Positions 8,020 to 15,866 of a stretch of 32,028 nucleotides of DNA are shown here, one piece after another (the stretch's first letter is position 1; each line of letters opens with the position of its first letter). The position numbers and the translations under genes were made by a program. The notes beneath the pieces are model-generated. The model was not told the DNA's origin. It searched no databases and worked only from the letters and a program-made list of their open reading frames with translations. The stretch covers positions 1 through 32,028 of the forward strand of contig JAESRB010000156.1 of NCBI GenBank assembly GCA_016764855.1, given 5' to 3'. Source of the stretch: Emcibacter sp. Lineage in GTDB: Bacteria > Pseudomonadota > Alphaproteobacteria > Sphingomonadales > Emcibacteraceae.

Positions 8020-8235
8020 TTATCTTTTTCCGGCAGCTTTGATGCCAGCTTTGAGGCCTGTATCATATTGTGTTGAACCGCGGGCGCTTGGGGGTGTTGG
8101 TGGACAAGGAGGGGTTGGCGCTGATCTGCCTTAACGGCTGTATAGCCTTTTTTTATAGCCCTTGCAAAAATCACCAGCATGGGCGATGGATGACAGACTA
8201 AACAAGGCTATTGCCGCAATGAGTATTTTTTTCAT
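8020..8235 (-). pseudogene. Decayed small secreted protein gene (signal peptide, GY-x2-GY start, GLKAGIKAAGK end)
   Basis: Not in the ORF track. From ATG 8235 the reverse strand reads MKKILIAAIALFSLSSIAHA, a clear Sec signal peptide, then GDFCKGYKKRLYSR and a TAA at 8131-8133. In the same frame beyond the stop it continues APTPPCPPTPP and ends TQYDTGLKAGIKAAGKR with a proper stop at 8020. Removing one A from the A7 run (plus 8148-8154) instead gives GYKKGYTAVKADQ across the stop. Two compensating indels, one in the A-run and one just downstream, would therefore rebuild a protein of about 70 residues with matched GYKKGY and GLKAGIKAA ends. GGGA precedes the ATG. Small periplasmic proteins with such ends and a Pro-Cys core are familiar in proteobacteria, but I cannot name the family. 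A functional 34-residue peptide is less likely. Confidence 0.65.
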
Positions 8236-8310
8236 GTATTTCCCTTTTTTGTGTTCAAGCATGATAGCCGGAAATGTAAAAAGTTCAACTTAACAATGAG
8301 ATAGCAGTCT

Positions 8311-9072
8311 ATGGCAGATTCTGTATGGTTCTTTATTCTGGCAGTTCCCGTTGTTTTGCTGACAGGGATATCCAAGGGTGGTTTTGCCGGTGGGCTTGGT
8401 ACTTTGGCGGTGCCTCTGCTGACGTTGGTGGTGGACCCACGTATTGCGGCGGCGATTATGCTGCCAATACTTTGCACGATGGATATCTTTACGGTCTGGC
8501 GTTATCGGCGGGATTGGGACGCGCGGGCTTTAAAAATTCTGATACCCGGTGCGATTGTGGGAATTATCATTGGAGGACTGACATTTCGGATGATGAATGT
8601 GGATATGATTCGTATCATCGTTGGGGCAATGTCATTATATTTTGTCGGGAATTATTGGTTCATACATCGGGGGAAGGCCAAGGTAGAAGCCCATGAGCAA
8701 AATAGTGTGAAGGGTGGTCTGCTTGGTGCGGCCAGCGGCTTTACAAGCTTTATCGCTCATGCGGGAGGGCCGCCTTTGTCACAATATCTTTTTCCGTTAC
8801 GTATGGATAAGACGGTGATGGTGGCAACCTCGGTCATGTTTTTCATCGTGGTTAATTTTACCAAGCTCATTCCTTATGCCTGGCTTGGGCAATTATCCTT
8901 TGAAAACCTAAAGATGTCGCTTTATCTCATGCCATTTGCCCCAATTGGGGTGTGGCTTGGTATATGGATGCACAACCGGGTATCAAATGGCCTGTTTTAT
9001 ATTATCTGTTATGGTCTGTTGTTTCTGGTCGGGATAAAGCTGTTGGCGGAGGGACTGTTCGCCCTCCTGTGA
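8311..9072 (+). CDS. TauE/SafE (TSUP) family membrane permease
   Basis: This 253-residue protein is hydrophobic throughout, with about seven or eight membrane helices in two homologous halves. The N-terminal half has GISKGGFAGGLGTLAVPLL near residue 20. The second half repeats the idea with GAASGFTSFIAHAGGPPLSQYLFP near residue 143. Both are TSUP-family hallmarks. Members export or import sulfur compounds such as sulfite, sulfoacetate or taurine-derived anions across the inner membrane. The substrate here is unknown, as no sulfur-metabolism gene is adjacent. The ribosome site is weak (GAG about eleven bases before the ATG). It stands alone, converging on the DUF1134 gene with only seven bases between stop codons, and no terminator hairpin is visible there. 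Confidence 0.9.
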   Translation: MADSVWFFILAVPVVLLTGISKGGFAGGLGTLAVPLLTLVVDPRIAAAIMLPILCTMDIFTVWRYRRDWDARALKILIPGAIVGIIIGGLTFRMMNVDMIRIIVGAMSLYFVGNYWFIHRGKAKVEAHEQNSVKGGLLGAASGFTSFIAHAGGPPLSQYLFPLRMDKTVMVATSVMFFIVVNFTKLIPYAWLGQLSFENLKMSLYLMPFAPIGVWLGIWMHNRVSNGLFYIICYGLLFLVGIKLLAEGLFALL

Positions 9073-9079
9073 TATTTGC

Positions 9080-9691
9080 CTAAAAAGGTATCCAGCTTCT
9101 TTTTCTGGTCAGATGCATATAACCCAGATTAACCCCAAGACGCAGGCCAACACCGACACGGATGGGGGCTATGATGATATCTCCCCGTTGTTGATAATTC
9201 ATGCCAACGCCGCCGATGAAATAGGCACTGCCTTCGACAGCAGGGAACCGTTGGTAGAGTTCTTCCACATCATAGAGGTTATAAACCAGCGCAAAAACAC
9301 GAGAACCGTTTGCACCCACATCAAATCCGATGCTGGGACCTTTCCAGTAGAGGCGGCTATCTCCCTCAATTTTATGGGTCAGGGTGCCGTCGCCGTAGCG
9401 TACGCCCACGACAAATGCGCCGCTGATTTCAGTGCCAATGATGTAACCGTTGGGCCGCCCGTGATCCTTAAAGGCTTTTTCAATCACCTTGGCAATGGCT
9501 TCTGATCCGCCACCCAGAAAGTCTGAGGCCGCATTGACGATGCTTTTCTCGTCATAGGTTTTGGCGTAATTGGTTTCATCCAAATTTTGTCTGTGTTGCA
9601 CGGATTCGCTGGGTGCGACAGTGTTGTTGCCGCTGCAGCCTGCAAGAATAAGGCTAAATATAACGGGCAGTAATAGGGAGAATAATTTCAT
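9080..9691 (-). CDS. DUF1134-family lipoprotein
   Basis: This 203-residue protein begins with a signal peptide ending in the lipobox LAGC (Cys19), so it is probably a lipoprotein, here lacking the Asp at +2 that would favour inner-membrane retention. The mature part matches DUF1134: SGAFVVGVRYGDGTL, then YWKGPSIGFDVGANGSRVF and YNLYDVEELYQRFP. The family is mostly alphaproteobacterial, and its fold resembles other Ysc84/SYLF-type lipid-associated domains; the function is unproven. It is the last gene of a seven-gene leftward operon. Its AGAGG ribosome site overlaps the stop codon of the DUF2842 gene, so translation is probably coupled. Confidence 0.85.
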   Translation of the reverse strand: MKLFSLLLPVIFSLILAGCSGNNTVAPSESVQHRQNLDETNYAKTYDEKSIVNAASDFLGGGSEAIAKVIEKAFKDHGRPNGYIIGTEISGAFVVGVRYGDGTLTHKIEGDSRLYWKGPSIGFDVGANGSRVFALVYNLYDVEELYQRFPAVEGSAYFIGGVGMNYQQRGDIIIAPIRVGVGLRLGVNLGYMHLTRKRSWIPF

Positions 9692-9699
9692 GACGTCCT

Positions 9700-9903
9700 C
9701 TAATTATCTTCAGTGTTCTTTGGTCTATACCACCAACGAATGACCCACATAGCAGGGAATATCCAGCCTAAACCAGCTACGGCATAGACAACCATCTGTA
9801 AGGCAATATGCTCAGGTAAAAAGGCCTCAATAAGGCCCGCAGCAATAAAAATATAAAAGGTCAGCCCAAACAGCCCCAGAAAGTAACCAAATAATTTACG
9901 CAT
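9700..9903 (-). CDS. DUF2842-family small membrane protein
   Basis: This 67-residue protein has two membrane helices: FGYFLGLFGLTFYIFIAAGL near the start and MVVYAVAGLGWIFPAMWVIR near the end. The AVAGLGWIFPAMWVIRW stretch is characteristic of DUF2842, a family found essentially in Alphaproteobacteria. The function is unknown. It lies between another very small membrane protein upstream (24-base gap) and the lipoprotein DUF1134 downstream (8-base gap), so three envelope proteins end this operon. The ribosome site is poor, which suggests coupling to the upstream gene. Confidence 0.82.
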   Translation of the reverse strand: MRKLFGYFLGLFGLTFYIFIAAGLIEAFLPEHIALQMVVYAVAGLGWIFPAMWVIRWWYRPKNTEDN

Positions 9904-9927
9904 TATGTTTTAACTCTTTGTACAAAA

Positions 9928-10095
9928 TTATAAATTTTCAACCGTCCTTACGGCCAAGATGAGGAGATGAATAAGTCCGTATGCTGTCATGCCAAAAACC
10001 AGAGCGATCAATGCCACCCGCAGATGTCCCTTGATTGACCTAATTATTCGGTTGGAAAGGCGTGTCTCATCATAGGTCATTTTATCATGTTTCAT
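9928..10095 (-). CDS. Small single-pass membrane protein, 55 residues (below the ORF track cutoff)
   Basis: Read from the reverse strand: MKHDKMTYDETRLSNRIIR, a basic stretch, one helix (VALIALVFGMTAYGLIHLLI) and a short tail ending RTVENL. The positive residues before the helix suggest an N-in orientation. The first ATG (10095) overlaps the end of the Nudix gene by 11 bases; a second in-frame ATG (10080) falls four bases after that gene's TGA. Neither has a clear Shine-Dalgarno sequence, so translation is probably coupled. The position in a tight operon with no spare bases, and the clean helix, argue for a real gene. I do not recognise a family. It could be a partner of the DUF2842 protein encoded next. 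Confidence 0.7.
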   Translation of the reverse strand: MKHDKMTYDETRLSNRIIRSIKGHLRVALIALVFGMTAYGLIHLLILAVRTVENL

Positions 10096-10537
10096 TCGTT
10101 AATTTTGCATTCTTTAATTTTTTGACGGCACAATATATGATTTTTACCGTCTCTGACCAGAGGTTATATTCTGAAATTTGATCAAGGGGAACCCATATTG
10201 CATCAGCGGCGTCATCCCCGGCCGTTAAAGTGCCACTGCAATATTCTGCTGCATAATCCACCAGAGTATAATGATGTTTTATACGATTGTCTGCATCCCT
10301 GTCCACATAGTCGATGATGTCCAGAAAGTGGAGATCGTCAATTGTGACAGCAGTTTCTTCCATTACCTCGCGGATAGCGGTTTCTTTTATGGTTTCGCCA
10401 AGCTCCTGTGCGCCGCCCGGAATGCTCCAGCTATCCGGTTTCGGTGGTTTTGAACGTTTGATAAGAAGTATTTGGTCGTCCTTTACAATAACAACACCGA
10501 CGGCAACGATCGGGCGTTCAGGATAATGTCTTTTCAC
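10085..10537 (-). CDS. Nudix hydrolase
   Basis: This 150-residue single-domain protein carries a Nudix box at about residues 42-64: GAQELGE, seven residues later REVMEE, ending EETAV. The final conserved Gly of the signature is Ala here, a substitution seen in active members. The family hydrolyses nucleoside diphosphates linked to another group; ADP-ribose, oxidised nucleotides or NADH are all possible substrates. The start is GTG with AGGAAC about eleven bases upstream. It follows the alpha/beta hydrolase gene after 18 bases and overlaps the next small gene. The operon gives no substrate clue. Confidence 0.88.
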   Translation of the reverse strand: MKRHYPERPIVAVGVVIVKDDQILLIKRSKPPKPDSWSIPGGAQELGETIKETAIREVMEETAVTIDDLHFLDIIDYVDRDADNRIKHHYTLVDYAAEYCSGTLTAGDDAADAIWVPLDQISEYNLWSETVKIIYCAVKKLKNAKLTNET

Positions 10538-10555
10538 GTTAATTAAGTTCCTGTT

Positions 10556-11425
10556 TTATAACTGATTTATGAATTTATTAATTCCCTGCAAGCTGATATC
10601 TTCAGATAGATCAGGGGTATGGGCCCGGTTCGGGACGGTTATTTTGGTGAATTTAGGATGTATATCCGCCATTTTCTCCAAAGTTTCAGAGGATAAAATG
10701 TCACTATTTTCACCACGCAATGTCATCATGGGAATCTTGATCAGGCTTTCGAACAGGGGCCATAAATCAATCGGGACAGCGTTTTCTGAACTTTCCTCAA
10801 GGGCGGTTCTAATAGCGGGATCATAATCTGCAGCAATGGTGCCGTCTTTTTGTGCGCGGTAAGTGTTGCGGGCAAAAAAGTCCCAGTCCGATAGATCATA
10901 ATCCGGAAACATGGGGCCATTGACTTGTTTGACGCCTTCAATGGCCTGTTGCCAATTTTTCAGGATGCCGCCTTTACCCACGTAGGCGGAAATACGCTCA
11001 ATGCCTTTGGGGTCAATTTCCGGTCCGATATCATTCAAGACAATCCCGTGCAGGGCATCAGGCTTTATGGCGCCAATCGTCATGGAGATCAATCCGCCCA
11101 TGGATGTCCCCACGGTGATGACCCGGTCGATTTTTTCATGTGCAAGGAAAGTAAGGACATCCTGAGCATATATTGGGATATGGTAGTTATTGTAATCGGG
11201 GTCATGATCTGATCTTCCTCGGCCTCTCATATCCAGACTGATCACACGGTGTGTAGGGGAAAAATGCCGAGCAAATTTATCAAAATCTTTTGAATTTCGG
11301 GTTAGTCCGTGGAGACATAACAGCGGAATTTTAGGGGAGTTTTCCTGATTATAATCCCGGTAATATAATTTCAGCCCATCGTGGCTGTCATAATATTTTT
11401 CCTGAAATATCCGATCTTGAGTCAT
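10556..11425 (-). CDS. Alpha/beta-fold hydrolase
   Basis: This is a classic alpha/beta hydrolase of 289 residues. An oxyanion-hole LHG motif lies near residue 38, the nucleophile elbow GTSMGG puts Ser at about 108, and a late NRAHTPDL supplies the catalytic His near the C-terminus. No signal peptide is present, so it is cytoplasmic. The ORF track starts at 11440. GGGA six bases before the third Met codon (11425) supports the shorter form starting MTQDRIFQEKYY. Esters, lactones or epoxides are possible substrates; sequence alone does not decide. It lies 31 bases after the FAD-linked dehydrogenase gene in the same operon. Confidence 0.85.
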   Translation of the reverse strand: MTQDRIFQEKYYDSHDGLKLYYRDYNQENSPKIPLLCLHGLTRNSKDFDKFARHFSPTHRVISLDMRGRGRSDHDPDYNNYHIPIYAQDVLTFLAHEKIDRVITVGTSMGGLISMTIGAIKPDALHGIVLNDIGPEIDPKGIERISAYVGKGGILKNWQQAIEGVKQVNGPMFPDYDLSDWDFFARNTYRAQKDGTIAADYDPAIRTALEESSENAVPIDLWPLFESLIKIPMMTLRGENSDILSSETLEKMADIHPKFTKITVPNRAHTPDLSEDISLQGINKFINQL

Positions 11426-11456
11426 TGTCATTCCCGTCATTATAATTGTGATGGCA

Positions 11457-12893
11457 TTATGTCAAAATTACACCTGGATTCATGATATTGTCAGGATCAA
11501 GTGTCTTCTTGATCTGCCGCATCAGGTCCATTTCGACCTTAGTCTTGTAATGTGACATTTCATCGGTTTTCATGCGGCCGATCCCATGCTCGGCGCTAAA
11601 GCTGCCGTTAAATTTTTCCACAATATTATGGATATTTCGGTTGAGATCATGCCACTTGTCGAGGAAAACCTGCCGGTCCATCTCTATGGGTTGGCTAATA
11701 TTATAATGCAGATTGCCATCCCCAAGATGTCCGAAAGGCACCGGACGGGCGCCGGGGATCATATTTTCCACGAGCTTTCCTGCGTCTGTCAGAAATTCGG
11801 GTATGGCAGAGATGGGGATGGATATATCATGTTTGATGCTGCCGCCTTCATGGCGTTGGGCTTCGGAGAGGTTTTCTCTTAATCCCCACAGGTTGGTACT
11901 TTCATTTTGATTTTTGGCGATTACGCCATCCAGAACCAGATCTTTTTCCATAGCCGTGGTTAGAATACGTTCCATAACCTGTTCAAGGTCAAGCAAGTCG
12001 CGACTTAAAGAAGATGTGCATTCCAGTAGAACATACCAGTTATAGGGCGCCGTCATGGGATCGCGGAGACCGGACATATGACGGGTGACCATTTCGATAC
12101 CGATACGGGGCATCAGCTCAAAAGCCGTGATACAGCCGCCGCTGATGGTACGGGCGATGGTAAGAAGGTCAATGGCGGCTTGAGGACTGGGAACAGCGAC
12201 CAACGCCGTTTGTTTCTCATGGGGGAATGGGAATAATTTCAAAGTTGCGGCAGTGATGATGCCTAATGTACCTTCTGCGCCGATGAAGAGCTGTTTTAGG
12301 TCATATCCGGTATTGTCCTTACGCAGGCCATTCAGCCCATGCCAGATTTCCCCGTTGGGTAAAACTACTTCCAGGCCCAGCACGAGATTGCGCATATTAC
12401 CGTAATGTAGAACATTCACACCGCCCGCATTGGTGGATAGGTTGCCGCCGATCATACAGGAGCCTTCTGCGGCAAGGCTCAGGGGAAACAGGAAATCGTT
12501 TTTTTGGGCTAAATCCTGAATATCCGACAGGATGCATCCGGCCTCAACGGTCATGGTTTGATTGTGCGCGTTAGTTTCCCGAACGAGATTAAGCCGCCTC
12601 AGGCTGATCAATAGTTCATTTCCCGATGTGGTGGGAATGCTGCCACCCACAAGCCCGGTATTTCCCCCTTGCGGTACAAGGGCAATTTTATGGTGAGCGC
12701 AATAGGTGATAATTTCGGCGACTTTTTCGGTACTGTCGGGGAGCAACACTAGTGGAGTTTTTCCCAAATATTTATCGCGCGGCTCTATGAGGAAAGGCTG
12801 CATGGCCTGTTGATCATCAATCCACCCCTTTGAACCGGATATTTCTTTTAATTTATCAATATGTTGGGGTGTTATGCTCATGTCTTTACTCAT
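11457..12893 (-). CDS. FAD-linked D-2-hydroxyacid dehydrogenase (D-lactate/D-2-hydroxyglutarate type, GlcD family)
   Basis: The 478-residue protein has an N-terminal FAD-binding type 4 (PCMH) domain with PQGGNTGLVGGSIP at about residues 74-87 and GNLSTNAGGVNVLHYGN further on. The C-terminal FAD-oxidase domain has HLGDGNLHYNI, AEHGIGRMK and LDPDNIMNPG. This arrangement is that of D-2-hydroxyglutarate, D-lactate and glycolate (GlcD) dehydrogenases, which oxidise a D-2-hydroxyacid and pass electrons to a carrier. D-2-hydroxyglutarate or D-lactate is most likely, because glcE and glcF are absent. The ATG overlaps the end of the Sua5-type gene (ATGAGTAA). A second Met at 12881, with GAG seven bases before it, is an alternative start. 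Confidence 0.87.
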   Translation of the reverse strand: MSKDMSITPQHIDKLKEISGSKGWIDDQQAMQPFLIEPRDKYLGKTPLVLLPDSTEKVAEIITYCAHHKIALVPQGGNTGLVGGSIPTTSGNELLISLRRLNLVRETNAHNQTMTVEAGCILSDIQDLAQKNDFLFPLSLAAEGSCMIGGNLSTNAGGVNVLHYGNMRNLVLGLEVVLPNGEIWHGLNGLRKDNTGYDLKQLFIGAEGTLGIITAATLKLFPFPHEKQTALVAVPSPQAAIDLLTIARTISGGCITAFELMPRIGIEMVTRHMSGLRDPMTAPYNWYVLLECTSSLSRDLLDLEQVMERILTTAMEKDLVLDGVIAKNQNESTNLWGLRENLSEAQRHEGGSIKHDISIPISAIPEFLTDAGKLVENMIPGARPVPFGHLGDGNLHYNISQPIEMDRQVFLDKWHDLNRNIHNIVEKFNGSFSAEHGIGRMKTDEMSHYKTKVEMDLMRQIKKTLDPDNIMNPGVILT

Positions 12894-13902
12894 CTGACGG
12901 TGTTGCGGCGCGGTTCAGTCGATCATTAATGGCAAGTCCGAGCCCTTTGTTGGGAATCGGGCTGACGGCGATGGTTTTGCATCCGGTTTCGTCAAGGTCA
13001 TGCAGCATGGAAAACAAGTTCGCTGCTGCCTCCCGTAATATGCCTTTAGGGCTGAGGTTGCGTATGATCTTGGCGTCTTTTGGATAGAGGCTGCCAAAGG
13101 CCAGTAAGGCTTCGCCCGGAAAGATATCATTCGCATTCAGACGGATTTTAGCATTGGGCGCATAGTGACTTTTCAACTGTCCGGGAGCGGTGGGATTTTG
13201 TCCGTCCTCGAATTGGGCGACCCCAAGCCCGGTGAGGCGTTCAATTTCCTGTGCAGTGACGGTGCCGGGACGTAATAAGCGAATGCCGCTGCCGACAACC
13301 TGTACAATCGTTGATTCAAGGCCGTCCTGGCAAGCCGCACCATCAAGTATCATGGCGACCTGAGAGGATAGGTCCCGGGCCACATGTTCCGGGCGCGTGG
13401 GGCTGAGTTTGCCCGAAATATTGGCGCTTGGGGCGGCGATGGGATATTTGAAATATTGTAATAATTCTTGTGCAATGGGATGTTGTGGCACCCGAACCGC
13501 CACTGTATCAAGGCCGGCGGACACAAGTGGTGATAGTCTGCAATTCGGTTTTTTCTTGAGTACCAGCGTAAACGGACCGGGCCAGAAAGCAGCGGCGAGT
13601 TTGCGCGAAATCATATCAAATTCCACATATTCTTCCGCAGCGGCCAATGAGGGCAGGTGAATGATCAAGGGGTTAAAGCTTGGCCGCTGTTTGGCTTCAA
13701 ATATTCCGGCGACAGCGGTGTCATTGGTGGCATCCGCCCCCAGACCATAGACAGTCTCCGTCGGAAAGGAGACAAGCTTGCCTTGTAACAGATATTTGCA
13801 GGCCAGATGGTAATTGGCCAATGTGGCGGGCATTATTTTTTTGCCGGACCGGATTGTATCAGTACTTCCGGGATCATGGGGAGGTGTATTATTTTGTGTC
13901 AT
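12886..13902 (-). CDS. L-threonylcarbamoyladenylate synthase (Sua5 type)
   Basis: Makes threonylcarbamoyl-AMP from threonine, bicarbonate and ATP, the first step of t6A modification of ANN-decoding tRNAs. The YrdC domain shows SFPTETVYGLGADA near residue 45, KQRPSFNPLIIH (the Lys-x-Arg motif at 71-73) and PSANISG. A C-terminal Sua5 domain follows, making 338 residues, the length of Sua5 rather than the short TsaC. The ORF track starts at a TTG (13962). The stretch before the ATG at 13902 contains TATAAT (plus 13922-13927), so the extension is probably promoter. It is the first gene of the seven-gene operon ending with DUF1134. The tRNA-modification partner genes tsaB and tsaD are not in the window. 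Confidence 0.93.
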   Translation of the reverse strand: MTQNNTPPHDPGSTDTIRSGKKIMPATLANYHLACKYLLQGKLVSFPTETVYGLGADATNDTAVAGIFEAKQRPSFNPLIIHLPSLAAAEEYVEFDMISRKLAAAFWPGPFTLVLKKKPNCRLSPLVSAGLDTVAVRVPQHPIAQELLQYFKYPIAAPSANISGKLSPTRPEHVARDLSSQVAMILDGAACQDGLESTIVQVVGSGIRLLRPGTVTAQEIERLTGLGVAQFEDGQNPTAPGQLKSHYAPNAKIRLNANDIFPGEALLAFGSLYPKDAKIIRNLSPKGILREAAANLFSMLHDLDETGCKTIAVSPIPNKGLGLAINDRLNRAATPSDE

Positions 13903-14069
13903 AATTCTTTTGCAGATATATATTATACGCTTGTTTTCGTGCGCCCATTCATGTAAATTCAAACAGTTGTTTTAAATTTTACTTATTAATTAATTTATGT
14001 CGTTAAACTTATATTATCATATTTAAGCGTTTACGACCCAAATAATAGAAATAATATGGGAGTTTCTTT

Positions 14070-15863
14070 ATGGCCGAGTATATTGCCCCAACCCGTGAAA
14101 TGAAATTTGTCCTGAAGGATGTCATTGGTATTTCCGAAATTTCGGAACTAGAGTGTTTTCAGGATGCCAGTGATGACATCATAGATGCTGTTCTGGAAGA
14201 AGCCGGAAAATTTTGTGGGGAAATATTATCTCCTCTGAATGTGGTGGGTGATAGAGAAGGTGCTAAATTAACCGTCGACGGGGTTGTTCCAGCGCCGGGT
14301 TATAAAGAGGCTTACGCCGCCTACGCCGCAAACGGTTGGACAAGTGTTGCTGGCGATGTGGATTACGGCGGGCAGGGATTGCCGCTCACATTGGCCTCGG
14401 CGGTATATGAATTTGTTGATGCCTCAAATATGGCCTTCAGTCTCTGTTCCATGCTGACCACGGGTGCGATTGAATCTATTGTGGCGCATGGAACACCGGA
14501 ACAAAAGGCGACCTATCTGGAAAAAATGATTTCTGGCCAATGGGCTGGGTCAATGAATTTGACAGAGTCTCATGCGGGGACGGATGTGGGGGCACTTCGG
14601 ACCAAGGCAGAACCCGTAGGGGATGGCAGTTACCTCATTAAGGGCCAGAAGATTTTCATCACTTGGGGGGATCATGATATGACGGAAAATATCATTCACC
14701 TTGTTCTTGCCAGAACCCCCGGAAGCCCTATGGGAACCAAGGGAATTTCTCTTTTCATCGTACCTAAATTCCTGATTAATGAGGATGGAACGTTGGGCGC
14801 CCGCAATGATGCAAAATGTGTGTCTCTTGAACATAAGCTTGGTATCCACGGCAGCCCGACTTGTGTGATGGCCTATGGTGAAGAAGAAAAATGTGTCGGT
14901 TATTTGATTGGGGAAGAGAATAAAGGCATGGCGGCCATGTTCACCATGATGAATAATGCCCGGCTTAATGTGGGTATTCAGGGAGTCGCCTGTGCCGAAC
15001 GTGCTTGGCAGATGGCATTGGAATATGCCAAAGACAGAGTACAAGGCGTTGCCATAGGGGCAACTGAACCGGGGCCAAGCGCGATCATTGACCATGCGGA
15101 TGTGCGCCGGATATTGATGACCATTAAATCAACCACAGAGGCCGCCCGTGCGATCACCATGTTGAATGCCAAGGCCCTTGATTTGGCAGAACACCATCCT
15201 GATGCAGACATGCGGGAGAAGAATAAAGGCCTCGCGGATTTATTAACGCCATTGTCCAAGGCCTATGGTTCGGATATTGGCGTTGAAAATTCATCTCTTG
15301 CTTTGCAGGTGCATGGGGGAATGGGCTTTATCGAGGAGACTGGTATTGCACAGATTTTCCGGGATTCGCGCATTAATCCAATATATGAAGGCACCAACGG
15401 CGTGCAGGCCATGGACCTTGTTGGGCGTAAGCTGTCCATGATGGGCGGCAAGTACTGGCGTGATTTTCTGACGGAAATTTCACAGTTTGGTGATCAATTG
15501 CCAGAGACAGAGGAATTCAGAACTCTCCGGAAAAGTCTGTCTAATGCGGTGGCGACGACACGGGAATGTGCCGAATGGATATTGGACCAGCATGTGGATA
15601 ATATGCGCTCGGCCCTTGCCGGGTCGTCGCCTTTCCTGCGCTTGTTCAGCGTGACCGCTGGTTGTTATCTTATGGCCAAAGGTGCTTTGGCAGCTCGAAC
15701 CAGATTGGACAATGGGGATCAGGATCAGGACTTTTTGAAAGCAAAAATAATCACAGCCCGTTTTTATGGTGAACAGATGGTGCCGCCTGCGGTTGGTCTG
15801 AAAGATACGATCATGGCTGGGGATGAATTGTTTTTTGCAATAACAACGGAAAATATGGGATAG
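14070..15863 (+). CDS. Acyl-CoA dehydrogenase, long (about 600-residue) type
   Basis: FAD-dependent dehydrogenase introducing the alpha-beta double bond in an acyl-CoA. At 597 residues it is the long form with an extra C-terminal domain, like AcdA/FadE and DmdC proteins, not the 380-residue type. Seen are the FAD/substrate motif NLTESHAGTDVGAL near residue 165, KIFITWG after it, VHGGMGF, and the catalytic glutamate in IYEGTNGVQAMDLVGRK (about Glu440). GGGAG lies seven bases before the ATG. The acyl-CoA ligase gene starts three bases after the stop, so activation and oxidation of one acid are likely coupled. Fatty acids are the default substrate; methylmercaptopropionate (DmdC role) is possible in a marine bacterium but cannot be decided here. 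Confidence 0.92.
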   Translation: MAEYIAPTREMKFVLKDVIGISEISELECFQDASDDIIDAVLEEAGKFCGEILSPLNVVGDREGAKLTVDGVVPAPGYKEAYAAYAANGWTSVAGDVDYGGQGLPLTLASAVYEFVDASNMAFSLCSMLTTGAIESIVAHGTPEQKATYLEKMISGQWAGSMNLTESHAGTDVGALRTKAEPVGDGSYLIKGQKIFITWGDHDMTENIIHLVLARTPGSPMGTKGISLFIVPKFLINEDGTLGARNDAKCVSLEHKLGIHGSPTCVMAYGEEEKCVGYLIGEENKGMAAMFTMMNNARLNVGIQGVACAERAWQMALEYAKDRVQGVAIGATEPGPSAIIDHADVRRILMTIKSTTEAARAITMLNAKALDLAEHHPDADMREKNKGLADLLTPLSKAYGSDIGVENSSLALQVHGGMGFIEETGIAQIFRDSRINPIYEGTNGVQAMDLVGRKLSMMGGKYWRDFLTEISQFGDQLPETEEFRTLRKSLSNAVATTRECAEWILDQHVDNMRSALAGSSPFLRLFSVTAGCYLMAKGALAARTRLDNGDQDQDFLKAKIITARFYGEQMVPPAVGLKDTIMAGDELFFAITTENMG

Positions 15864-15866
15864 AGC

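Noticed and set aside
13922-13950. Full promoter for the Sua5-type operon
   Set aside because: TATAAT is present, but no -35 element of quality lies 16-18 bases upstream. I used it only as support for the shorter start codon.
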